DNA from: Paracyclopina nana
Taxonomy: Eukaryota; Arthropoda; Copepoda; Cyclopoida; Cyclopettidae
Assembly: GCA_019096065.1 (NCBI GenBank)
Contig: JAGUCH010000001.1
Span: 8,184,001 to 8,248,000, forward strand
Reading direction: 5' to 3'
DNA: 64,000 nt
Part shown: positions 36,401 to 45,351 of the stretch, piece by piece
How positions within the stretch are numbered: position 1 is the first letter of the stretch
Layout: each line of letters starts with the position of its first letter
Notes under the pieces: model-generated
Told to the model about the DNA's origin: nothing
Databases searched by the model: none
The model's input: the letters and a program-made list of their open reading frames with translations, nothing else
Made by a program: the position numbers and the translations under genes

Positions 36401-39400
36401 TGCAAAGACTTGAAAACTGCAGACACAAATGACCGGTAGTAGGTGAGCTGGAGATTGATGCAATGCAACCTCAAAACTTTGTCCACTTCCGCAAGTGGCT
36501 CTCTTTTCTCAGTTACATTCTCAGATTTCACATCAGCGGGCTTGGCTGTCGTGGTTGGAGCCTTTTTGTCCGTTTCGCCCGATCCGGATATTTTCACGGA
36601 AGCCCATTGATGCTTCTTAAACTGTGGATGTCTTTCGTGCACCAAGTGGGCCGTGACGTCTGTGGTGAGAACATCAAAGGCGTAGATTGGCAAAGTCACA
36701 GAGCCCCAGATTTTTTTCAATGGCTTCTTCGAAGTAGTTGAGCCCGAACATGAAGAGGTCACCGACAGGCCAGCATTGGAGGATTTCTTCCTGGTACTTG
36801 CAGCAACATCCAGCTGCTTTAATCTGTGTATCTGCGAATGTGTCTGAGTACGAGGCCGAACTGCAGAAGTCCCCGAACGAGGAGTGCTACCACTCATGGC
36901 AAGCAACGAGGAGTTGTTGTTGCCACCACTGTCTCCCACCTCCATAGACTTGGCTCGGTTCCTCTCGGCCTGACCCGAGTCGCTGGAAAAGACCCGTTTC
37001 CTGAACTCAAAGTCTTTAGGGCTGGGAGCAGTGACGGTGCTTCTTTTTCGCACTTTCGAAATGGATCCGGATTTCGGACGAATCTCAGAGGCGTCTTGGT
37101 CCAAATTGTTCATGCTGGAATTGTTGCTGGTCGTCAAATCTCCATAGCCGTTCTGGTCAATGTCAGGCGTAATGAGGCGGTTCTTCAAGAGCACCGAGCT
37201 GGGCACTGGAACTATGGGCTTTTGCACAATTTGAACGGCGTTCGTGTTGCCTCCAGACAAAGCTGACTCGTCCAAAAGCATCGTCTTCAAGTCAGCAAAT
37301 GAGCTGGGTACCATGGTCACTATAGATCTCGACATGGAGATGGCTTTCACAAAGCATGCAAATTTGATGATCACTTCTTTCTTGCTGCTCGAATTGTCAA
37401 AAGTGCTCGACCTCGAAGATCTTCTGCTCCTTGAGTAGTCTTTGATCAAGGGCACTTTCATCATTCTCTCCTCATTGGTAGCATTTAGCAGCCGCTTAAA
37501 CTCCACGTGGTCCGACTCGATAAGAATCACCTCTCGATCGTGTAACTTGGATATCCCTTCCAGGATCTCCCTGTAGAGCTCCTCATTGCTATGATCTTGA
37601 GCATCAGAGGCCAAATTTTGAATAAGCATAGGGCACAAAAGCTCCACAGGTTGGGACTTGGACAGGACCAAAGTCAAATTCCACTGGATCGGCATCAACT
37701 TGATCTTGGCGTCATCACCCTCTCCATCCAAAGGTCTCCCAACTATCTGGAGGTCAGGTAAGGTGCTTGCCTTTTCTGCCATTTGTACGGGAGTCATAGC
37801 AGCCCTGTTTTGACACATTAGGGACAAGTGCTCGCAGGTGAGCAGGCACGAGATGACTTCATTATCTTTGGCAAAGATGATGTCGGGCAATTGCTCAAAC
37901 GTCAATCCTTTCGCCTGACCCCAATTGTGCCCTTCCCCCCTGACGCGGCCGTCTTGGGGCTCCACCCAAACTTCAGTGATTATTTGAATAGAGTCCTCCT
38001 CGTTGTCGAATGTATCAGGGTTAGTGGAGGCTTCCTCCTCATCCGAGCCCTCTTCATCGTTGGAAAAAGTGCCCGAGCCAGCTGATGAAAAAGGTGGAAA
38101 GAGCACATATTGCACCACACAAGACACTGGGTACTCGCTAGAAAGATCTTCATTTTTGACAGCATCATCCAGATCGATGGGCAGCTCGGTCATCATTGTC
38201 TGAATTCCATTTTTGGAGTGGCCAAAATAGAATCCATCCAACTGGCGAATTCTTGATAATATGGACAAGATGCGCGCTATGGACGCATTTTGCATCACAA
38301 TAGCCGACTGCTTGTACTGCACGGTCCAAATCCAGCGACGGTGATGCAGGTAACGGGAGAGCGTAAGATAAGTTCCCGACGAAGGCCGTTCATGAACGAT
38401 TCCACCAAATATGTTGATTATTCTCCGAGCAAGTAGCTTTTGCGAAGTGGTCAAGCTGGTGTACGCGGGCTCTAGAATATTGAGAAAGTCTGACGGCTGT
38501 TGATCGTACCGAATAAGAATCCGTTCAACGGGTTTGCTGAAAAGGATGCAGGCTGGCGATTCTGACAATGTTCCTGACAATGGGTCACCCTGATGACCAC
38601 CTGAGCCATGAAGGCGGCATGAGCTGTGATGATGAGTGGGATCCTTCCAGGATTGGGCCTGTTTGATGTTCAGCTTGGAGATGAGACTACGAACCTCCTG
38701 AACGATCCGGTTTCGGAACCTTCCAGATGTTCCTCCGGGAAAAGCTAGCCAGATGATAACACACGGAGGTTTTGAGGTCATTCGAATGATGTAGAAAGTA
38801 GTGGGGACGTTTTTGTCGTCCGTGTTGTCGTACATGAACTTGATGTAAGTGCTGTTTTCCAGTAAGACAAAAGTGCTGAATCTCTTGAGACAATCTGACA
38901 ATTGCACAGCAGCTTTTCTGCATTGAACTGCGAAATAGCGACCACTAGTGTTGGGTAGCAGAAGGTGCTGCAATATAAAAGATGAAGCTTTGTAGTCTGA
39001 CCAAAGTTTGTTTTTAAGTTCTCCTTTCTTACCTTTGGTAGGGGGTAGTCGTTGTTTAGCAAAATGTGGATTCTGTGGGCATGGAGCCACCGGTGCCAAA
39101 TGTCCATTTCCAGGGAGCTGATGGGCTTCCAATAGGTCAAAAATGCGGGGTTAGGGAAATCTTGCATGTATAGCTCGGGAGTGGCAGTGGCTGAATATGG
39201 CGGAATGTGAAACACTGGAGCTCCTGTGGTTAGGACATCAGGTAGGGTGTAATGCTGAGGATTTGCGCTGAAGCTCTCGAAGTGCACCAGTAATTTGTCC
39301 ACATAATTCAAGTGCTGGAGAGTGTTGTGGAATTTCTGGACAACCGAATTTCGCACGTGCGATGTGAAGCTTTCCTCGTCCGTTTTGCAAATCAGATCAT

Positions 39401-41172
39401 GCATGGTATCATAGACGCCCTCCAAATGGACCTAACAATCGACAGTTAATTGCAGAAAAAGCTATTACTATTTTTGCAACTTTACCTGAACACGGCAAGA
39501 AGGCTTCTGTTGGGGGCCTTGTGGCAAAGGCCACGTCGCTTGAACAGTGTAGTGAATAAAGGAGTTAATTTTCCATGGCAAGGTCAACTTAATTTCCATT
39601 AGGTTGTTTTCCTCCAGAATCTTGACTGAGTTCACTGTGTAGCCTTCGCGTAGCCTGACAGCCAAAAGGCTGGTCAAACTGCTATGAATGATGGCCTCGT
39701 ACTTCTTCCTCGTGAACCTTTTTTCCACCAAAGCGAAGTGGCTATTGCGTATTCCAGAGAAGCGACCACGAGGAAACGGAGCAAAGGTTTCCAAGTGATG
39801 CTCTGACAAATTCAAGAGACTCCCGCCTCCGAACATGCCCACGGACGCGGAGTCGGATGAGATGTCAATGCCTTGAAGGGCCTTTTTGAAGCTCCAGCAA
39901 AGAAAGGCCTCGTGGTAGATGTTCATGTCGTACACATATTCTCGAAACGGCACCTCTTTCGCCATCGGCAAATAAGCTCCGTATGTACTCAGCGCCATAT
40001 ACTCCATAAGCTCCTCGTAAGGGACCCTTGCCAGTCCTGATTGAGGGTGAAAAAAGCTACTGATCTTGATGAATGACAAGGCGATCGTGTCTTTCCTCAA
40101 TTGCGCCAAAAGATTGTCTAGTGCATTGATATCCGGAGCGGCGATCATGCCGTCACTGATGACCACAATTTTCAAGGATGAGTTTCTAGGCAACAACTGT
40201 AGGGCTAAAACTCCAGTTCGAATCATGGCGATAAATCCGGAATCTGCTGTAGTGGTTGCAACATTTGACATTCGCGACACTGACCGAGGAGCTGTCTCCT
40301 CCTCGAACAATCCGTAAGTTAAGCGTTCAGCCTCTGACCGCATCTCTGCCATGACACTGTTCACCTCTGAGCTGACCTCGAACGACCTTTGCTCCATTTT
40401 GCCAAGCTTGCGCACAATTTTGCTGAGGATCTCCTCAACATTTTGCGGTGACACTAAGCAGCCTTGACAAAGTACGGCTTGAGCACCTTCCGCAATGAAA
40501 GGTGTCCAAGCAATGACGGTAACATAAATATCTGGCCTCAGGAGCAGCTGTGATCCTGGCACGTAGAACGGCCGGACAAGGTTGATTAGGCTTGTCCGCA
40601 GGGCTGGAATCACTGAGCTGACCAGGGTTCCCTCATTCAACAAGTCTGGCTGGGACGCCGAAGGACTGAGATCCAGAAGGTAAGTGAAGCAGTAGGTCTG
40701 GCTCAGAAAATGCACCATGGACCTTGGTGACACAGTATATCGATACAAATGACTGACATCGTAGTCCCAGTCATCCGGAGGATGTTCTGGGACCACAGCC
40801 ACAGCCTCCAAGTCTGACACGAAATTGCTCAGGTCTTCATATTTCTTGACCCTAAGCTCGCCCCTTATGTTGTTCATGTACCTAGAAAAATAATATTAAT
40901 TTTCTGTCAGATGGCACGCGAGATAAACAAGCTCACGAGATCGCCGCGTGATCTGTAGAAAGATCTTACCATTGCGCTCTAGCGTTTCTCGAAAGCCGAA
41001 ATCGCTGACTCATGAGAACGAAGATGGTTGATGCTTCCAGAGGCTTGGACGTTTCCAAGTCTTCATCCTCGTCTTCCAGAATCGCATCCGTGACCTCGAC
41101 AGCCTTATCGGTGACCTCCGAAGCGTCAGTGAGGCTGCTATGAGACGCATCCATGGCTGAAAGATGATGCAT
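27446..41172 (-). CDS. SZT2, KICSTOR complex subunit (complete)
   Basis: Ten exons on the minus strand: 41172-40970, 40881-39486, 39431-39033, 38967-36006, 35947-35381, 32784-31418, 31355-29446, 29124-28791, 28725-28376, 28304-27446. Every phase agrees; the total is 3448 residues, against about 3430 in human SZT2. The N-terminus carries family signatures: FVLMSQRFRLSRNARAQWY, RPFYVPGSQLLLRPDIYVT, IRTGVLALQLLPRNSSLKIV followed by ISDGMIAAPDI, and LSTYGAYLP. SZT2 is the large scaffold that joins the KICSTOR complex to GATOR1 at the lysosome and restrains mTORC1 when amino acids are scarce. Acidic and Ser-rich disordered segments interrupt the fold (for example near residues 1650-1700 and 2390-2420). 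The fifth intron (32785-35380) holds a cuticle-type gene on the other strand and a 460-bp transposon. An ATG at 41154 is an alternative start. Confidence 0.93.
33026..33484. mobile_element. About 460-bp nonautonomous TIR element, copy 1
   Basis: Ends CCACAGTGGTTCAAAA and TTTTTGAACCACCGTGCA form terminal inverted repeats. The body is repeated in reverse orientation at 51976-52436, sharing blocks around GCTCCCAATTCCGCA and CGCGAAATCG. There is no ORF of note. It sits in SZT2 intron 5. Confidence 0.8.
34078..34083 (+). promoter_or_regulatory. TATA-like box of the cuticle-type gene
   Basis: TATATT lies 57-62 bases before the start codon at 34140, which puts a transcription start near 34105-34110 (TTCATTCG). 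The placement suits a strongly expressed, developmentally timed gene. Confidence 0.5.
34140..35110 (+). CDS. Cuticle-type secreted protein with PVVYN repeats
   Basis: Exon 34140-34151 encodes only MKFL; after a 62-bp intron, exon 34214-35110 completes 302 residues. This split inside the signal peptide is typical of arthropod cuticle genes. The signal MKFLVVVVLALAALVKA is followed by AEPEADPAYLYGRYYG. There are two similar modules of Tyr/Gly-rich sequence, each joined by a basic site before an acidic stretch (LHKREADAQ; AKREAEADPE), with valine-proline-tyrosine repeats (APVVYNTP, VAAPVATPVV) and a central pair of cysteines (DCVTVEGC). There is no Rebers-Riddiford chitin-binding motif. The low-complexity composition and C/G-rich third positions suggest an abundant structural protein, possibly cleaved by a furin-type protease. 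It lies inside SZT2 intron 5 on the opposite strand. A poly(A) signal is at 35160. Confidence 0.82.
35160..35165 (+). terminator. Poly(A) signal of the cuticle-type gene
   Basis: AATAAA 50 bases after the TAA stop at 35108-35110, inside the SZT2 intron. Confidence 0.75.
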
Positions 41173-41619
41173 CTAATTGGAGCAAAGCATGCTTTTTCAC
41201 AGTTGATTTTTCACTCAAACTGGATTCCAAGACGGGTCACATGCCAGTTGTCGAGATCTTGCAAAAGGTGCAAACTGCGTTTTTGTTGTTGTTGTCTTGT
41301 TTATGTCATGTACGGAGATAGGATCGAAATAAGTCGAATCTAGAGGAATTCAGAATAAGTGCGATATAAAAATAAAATCACTGCAATATTTTTCAACTTT
41401 AAAATGAAAAGCTATTTGACGTTGCACTTTTGATCAAATAAAAGGTACTTTTACTCCACTGATCAGCATACAGATACGCTGCATGATCCGTTACTGGAGT
41501 GAAGCCTTAAAATTGTGGTACTAACTTCAAGGTATTAAGTGCAGGTGCACTCAACTAAAAGGAATCTAGGAGGGACTGTCAAACTGAGGAGCGAAAATTT
41601 CGATTTCTTATCGACTATA

Positions 41620-41865
41620 TGTTTGGAATATCTCGCTACTCTATTTGAATATTCCCGCTCTTTGTATTTTTCCCTCCCGACCTCAACTTTCTCAGTCAAT
41701 CAACGATACTGTTTCTCAGTGAATAAAACCTCAGTTACCATTTTGCATTCATCGTTTACACGTCTTTATTGAAAACTTCATCGTTTCATAAAAACTTGAA
41801 CAATACTTCATAGTCACCCGCAATTCTCTCAAGAGCTTAGTACTTTTGCAGCGACATTGCGCACA
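41620..41865 (+). repeat. 5' LTR (246 bp) of the non-autonomous element
   Basis: Begins TGTTTGGAATATC and ends TTGCGCACA (TG...CA). It contains an AATAAA at about 41723-41728 that could serve as poly(A) signal. It matches the 3' LTR base for base by eye. Confidence 0.92.
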
Positions 41866-41883
41866 TGGCGCCCAACGTGCACG
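41866..41883 (+). other. Primer-binding site, tRNA-Lys type
   Basis: TGGCGCCCAACGTG directly after the LTR is complementary to the 3' end of animal tRNA-Lys (..CACGTTGGGCGCCA) over 14 bases. It would prime minus-strand DNA synthesis. Confidence 0.85.
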
Positions 41884-41912
41884 GGACAGACTCAGCCCCC
41901 GTGTAACCGCAG

Positions 41913-42575
41913 GTAAGTATTGAATGCAGTAGCTCTTGGGGCTTGAACTGATCGGCATCAGAAACCCCTGCTGTAAAACGCGGCGTGGAAATCCCGATTC
42001 ACGAAAGCTAACGGCGATCTCATTCACGGCATCAGAAAACACGCTCACACCAAGCGGCGTCGAAATCCCGTGATTGGCGAAAGCTAGGGCCCTTACAAAC
42101 GGCAACAGAAAACCCCTGCTTTAAAAGCGGCGTTGGAAATCCCGTTTGGCAACGGCTAACGGCAATCTCACAAACGGCATCAGAAACCCCTGCTGTAAAA
42201 CGCGGCGTGAAAATCCCGTTCGTGGCGAAAGCTAGCGATCTTACAAACGGCATCAGAAACCCCTGCTCTTGGAGCGGCGTGGAAATCCCGTGGGTAATGA
42301 AAGCTCCTTTCCTTATAAGCGGCATAAGAAAGCCCCTGCTATAAACAAGCGGCGCTGAAATCCCGTGAGTAACGAAAGTTCCTTTCCTTATAATCGGCAT
42401 CAGAAAACCCCTGCTCTTGGAGCGGCGTTGAAATCCCGAAAGTAACGAAAGTCAAGAGACTCTTATAATCGGCATTAGAAAGCCCCTACTCCTTGAGTGG
42501 CGCTGAAATCCCGAGCAAAAGAAGCTCAAAACCTTCAAAACTTCCTTTTCTAACCTATAAAACTTCTTCTTTCAG
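41913..42575 (+). other. Predicted leader intron of the LTR element
   Basis: The donor CCGCAG|GTAAGTAT is near-consensus and lies about 30 bases past the primer site. The acceptor AACTTCTTCTTTCAG|TG has a good pyrimidine tract. Splicing would remove the whole tandem array and bring the 5' leader within 190 bases of the ORF start at 42762. This is predicted from sequence only. Confidence 0.6.
41953..42527 (+). repeat. Eight-unit 74-bp tandem repeat array
   Basis: Units start at 41953, 42027, 42100, 42175, 42248, 42321, 42395 and 42470 (spacing 73-75). Each has CGGCATCAGAAA, then CCCCTGCT, then GCGGCGTGGAAATCCCG, then a more variable tail ending CTTATAA or CTTACAAA. The conserved blocks sit at constant spacing while the tails drift. 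This suggests selection on RNA structure or protein binding, although gene conversion could also keep the blocks alike. Confidence 0.9.
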
Positions 42576-42761
42576 TGAACCCAACCCAGACGGTCCTCAA
42601 AACCTCTAAAAGGATCGTCAAAACCTATTCAACCTTTCAAAACTATTGACTACTTGTCATTCAAAACTTCCGATAAACAGTATACTCGTGTCTATGCGAA
42701 AATAAAAACTTATTTGTGATAAGAAACTAAAACTAGTCAAACTTGTTCATTTTGCGCCGAA

Positions 42762-43532
42762 ATGGCTGAAAAACACCCATTGAACAGCACGTCCAACTCA
42801 AACGAGGACGAATCCGGATCGGATTGGAAAACAGCTGTCTGTGACATGGAGAAGGAACTCAAATCCCTCTTTAAAGTTTTCGAGGACTGGTATCAAATTC
42901 CAGTAGAGTCCATGAAAGCTGACATAAAGAACAAAGCAAAAGAATTGAAAGAATTGAAACCGCGAGTAAAAGTTCTACAAGACCGAATCACAGTCTACAA
43001 AATAAACTGTGCAGATCATGATAACACAGCAGATGAAAACAATCATGCCATGGAACTCGATAAAAAACTCGCAAAGCTATTAATCAAGCGTAGAGCTTGG
43101 TATGCCAAGTTCAAAATTTACTTGGCCGAAAATGAAAAGCAAAAATCTTTAAAAATGTCTCAAAGTAAAAGCACTACTGAAAAATCTAACCCAATTGACA
43201 TTTCGATTCAGGAGAACTTCAAAGCTAGTTCAGCCTATGATCAACTTAAATGCTTCACTGCTGACCTCAAAAAGTTGATCGAAACTATCGAAAAAGACCC
43301 CAATCCGGATTTGTATTCTACACAGAAACAACTCTTAGACGAAATGGAATCGAAAATATTTTTGAAAGCTCAAGAAGCAAAAGAACTCTTCAAATATGCC
43401 AAGCTTGAGCCCAGACTCATTAGCAGCTACCAAGGTCACATCAACCAATACAAAATCAACTCAAGTGCCCTTATCTTCAAATTGAAACAGTCGCAACCAA
43501 CTTTGTTTCTAAACCAACCTAAAAAATCATGA
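42762..43532 (+). CDS. Single ORF of the LTR element, coiled-coil protein with internal duplication
   Basis: 256 residues, highly charged and helical, with no zinc knuckle, protease or polymerase motif. Two halves resemble each other: an AKELKELKPR...ITVYKIN block around residue 62-90 recurs as AKELFKYAKLEPR...INQYKIN near 208-235. It may be a Gag-like or RNA-binding protein acting with a helper element. The function is unknown. ATG 42762 (GAAATGG) is preceded by a short leader if the predicted intron is removed. Confidence 0.75.
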   Translation: MAEKHPLNSTSNSNEDESGSDWKTAVCDMEKELKSLFKVFEDWYQIPVESMKADIKNKAKELKELKPRVKVLQDRITVYKINCADHDNTADENNHAMELDKKLAKLLIKRRAWYAKFKIYLAENEKQKSLKMSQSKSTTEKSNPIDISIQENFKASSAYDQLKCFTADLKKLIETIEKDPNPDLYSTQKQLLDEMESKIFLKAQEAKELFKYAKLEPRLISSYQGHINQYKINSSALIFKLKQSQPTLFLNQPKKS

Positions 43533-43637
43533 AACTCTTTCTAATCAAAACGTTTGCCCCCTGGCATATAAATATCAGACAAGGGGGCGAATCATACCTA
43601 TCAAGGGTCAAAAACTTGTATTTTAAACTGACAAAAT

Positions 43638-44587
43638 GCGGGGAAAATCCCCACTGAACAATCAATTTTCCTTAAAGCAAAAATGATTCAAAGGCTTTGA
43701 ACTAAAGTCAAAAGCTGAAAATATTTTATTCAAAATGAACTCATTTTTGCGAGAATTCAATCTAAAGACAGAATTCTTACTTATTCAATTCGAATTAAGC
43801 AAACTCGAATTTTGAAAATTTTACAAATCAGAAACGCGGGGAAAAATCTTGATTTTCCCAATCGAAATACTCAATGCGACAATTATCACAATATGTGCCT
43901 CGTCAAACTCAAACAGAGTATTAAACGCTCAACCTTCAACTCAAACTGAAAAACGAAGGTTCAAAACTAGCTCTAAACAAAATGAGGACAAAATGATTGC
44001 AAACTTTCCCCAGTCAGTAAGACTTTCCCATACTCACGCAAAACCCTGGCACAAAACAAGAAACTAAGCAGAAACGCGGGGAACGCAATTTCTTGACCTT
44101 CCCAATCAAAACTCTAAACCTCATAAAAAACAGTAAGGTAGCAATTCCATTATTTAATTACTTCGTAACTGCGGGGAAGAAGTAAGAATTGCTCCGAAAC
44201 ATTACGAACAGTTCAAAACTTATGAAATGTAAATCATAAACTCGCGCAAGTTGCGGAGAAACTCAAACGGCGATTCACTCCGCAAATAGCAGTAAACAAA
44301 AAACTTGCACGAAAAACGTCGCACCCAAAAGATGAACCAAAAGTACAAAAGTACATCAAATGAGTTGAACGTGCTCACCACTCTCCACGATCACACGAGC
44401 ATAAACGATCAACGCACTGCACATTGGGAGAAGCCATAGCTCGGCCCGCTCAACCTGGACAAGCGCATTGAAGAAAGCTTCCATTGAAGATCCTCACTGC
44501 CCACAACCCTAACAAGAATAACCAGGACAAGAGAGAAGGAGAAGGCTCAATATTTGATCAAGTAAAGCAAAGTGCTTTAGCGGGGAA
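43638..44587 (+). repeat. Dispersed GCGGGGAA polypurine motifs
   Basis: GCGGGGAA occurs at about 43638, 43835, 44075, 44171 and 44580, with a variant GCGGAGAA at 44252. The last one abuts the 3' LTR and is the expected polypurine tract for plus-strand priming. The others are extra near-identical copies in the AT-rich 3' part. Confidence 0.75.
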
Positions 44588-44833
44588 TGTTTGGAATATC
44601 TCGCTACTCTATTTGAATATTCCCGCTCTTTGTATTTTTCCCTCCCGACCTCAACTTTCTCAGTCAATCAACGATACTGTTTCTCAGTGAATAAAACCTC
44701 AGTTACCATTTTGCATTCATCGTTTACACGTCTTTATTGAAAACTTCATCGTTTCATAAAAACTTGAACAATACTTCATAGTCACCCGCAATTCTCTCAA
44801 GAGCTTAGTACTTTTGCAGCGACATTGCGCACA
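44588..44833 (+). repeat. 3' LTR of the non-autonomous element
   Basis: Same 246 bases as the 5' LTR, followed by the target duplication CTATA. Confidence 0.92.
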
Positions 44834-44838
44834 CTATA

Positions 44839-45351
44839 CTCCATTTTTCGATTTTATAAAGAAGACGCTAAAAATGTCTAGCGTCTTTTAGCTGGTAGTG
44901 ATCTTATTGTTCCTTTTTTCAAGGTTGCGCGACTTGAAAAAACTTGTTACGGTCAGAAAGACATCAACGTCCAACATTACTTCCTTTAGAATGAAACTAA
45001 GGAAAACATAGTTCCATTGCGATCACTCGAATGATTCATCGGAAATTCGAATTATTTGTCATCAACCATTAGTGCAAGTTCCCTCGACGGCCGCAACTTT
45101 GCATCCTTCAAAATCAAAAAGTGGGATTCGATTTTCGACCTGTGGCTTTACAGTCAGAACAGTGCAGCGAGCTTGTCTATTGGTTGGAGTAGGGGTAATA
45201 TGCCACTTTCATGCACATTCCTCAGATGCTTGTCAGCTGATGAGGATGACAAGTAGCCGCTGACTCAGAGGCCTTGCCAAAAATACGTCGAGCTGTTTTG
45301 TTGCTTACAAGTGTGCACAGCTGCTTCAGTGGGTGCTGCTTTCTTGAGCAA
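44839..45351. other. Region upstream of the calpain gene
   Basis: Contains a small perfect hairpin (AAGACGCTA at 44862-44870 pairing with 44879-44887). Open frames here have no calpain features, so this is probably promoter and 5' UTR. Confidence 0.45.

Larger units (their letters stand above)
41620..44833 (+). mobile_element. Intact non-autonomous LTR retroelement
   Basis: 3214 bp bounded by two 246-bp LTRs that I read as identical, starting TGTTTGG and ending GCGCACA. The five bases CTATA flank both sides (41615-41619 and 44834-44838), a clean target duplication. In order inside are a tRNA-Lys primer-binding site (41866), a strong splice donor (41913), eight 74-bp tandem repeats (41953-42527), a strong splice acceptor (42575), one 256-codon ORF (42762-43532), an AT-rich stretch with repeated GCGGGGAA motifs, and a purine-rich GCGGGGAA directly before the 3' LTR. 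There is no protease, reverse transcriptase or integrase, so it must borrow them. Insertion is very recent. It lies between the divergent SZT2 and calpain genes. Confidence 0.93.

Noticed and set aside
41953-42527. CRISPR-like array
   Set aside because: Units are 74 bp with variable parts not spacer-like, the organism is an animal, and the array is inside an LTR element with clear ends.
43849-44067. 72-codon ORF after the element's main ORF
   Set aside because: Low-complexity and no start context; probably chance in AT-rich DNA between GCGGGGAA motifs.
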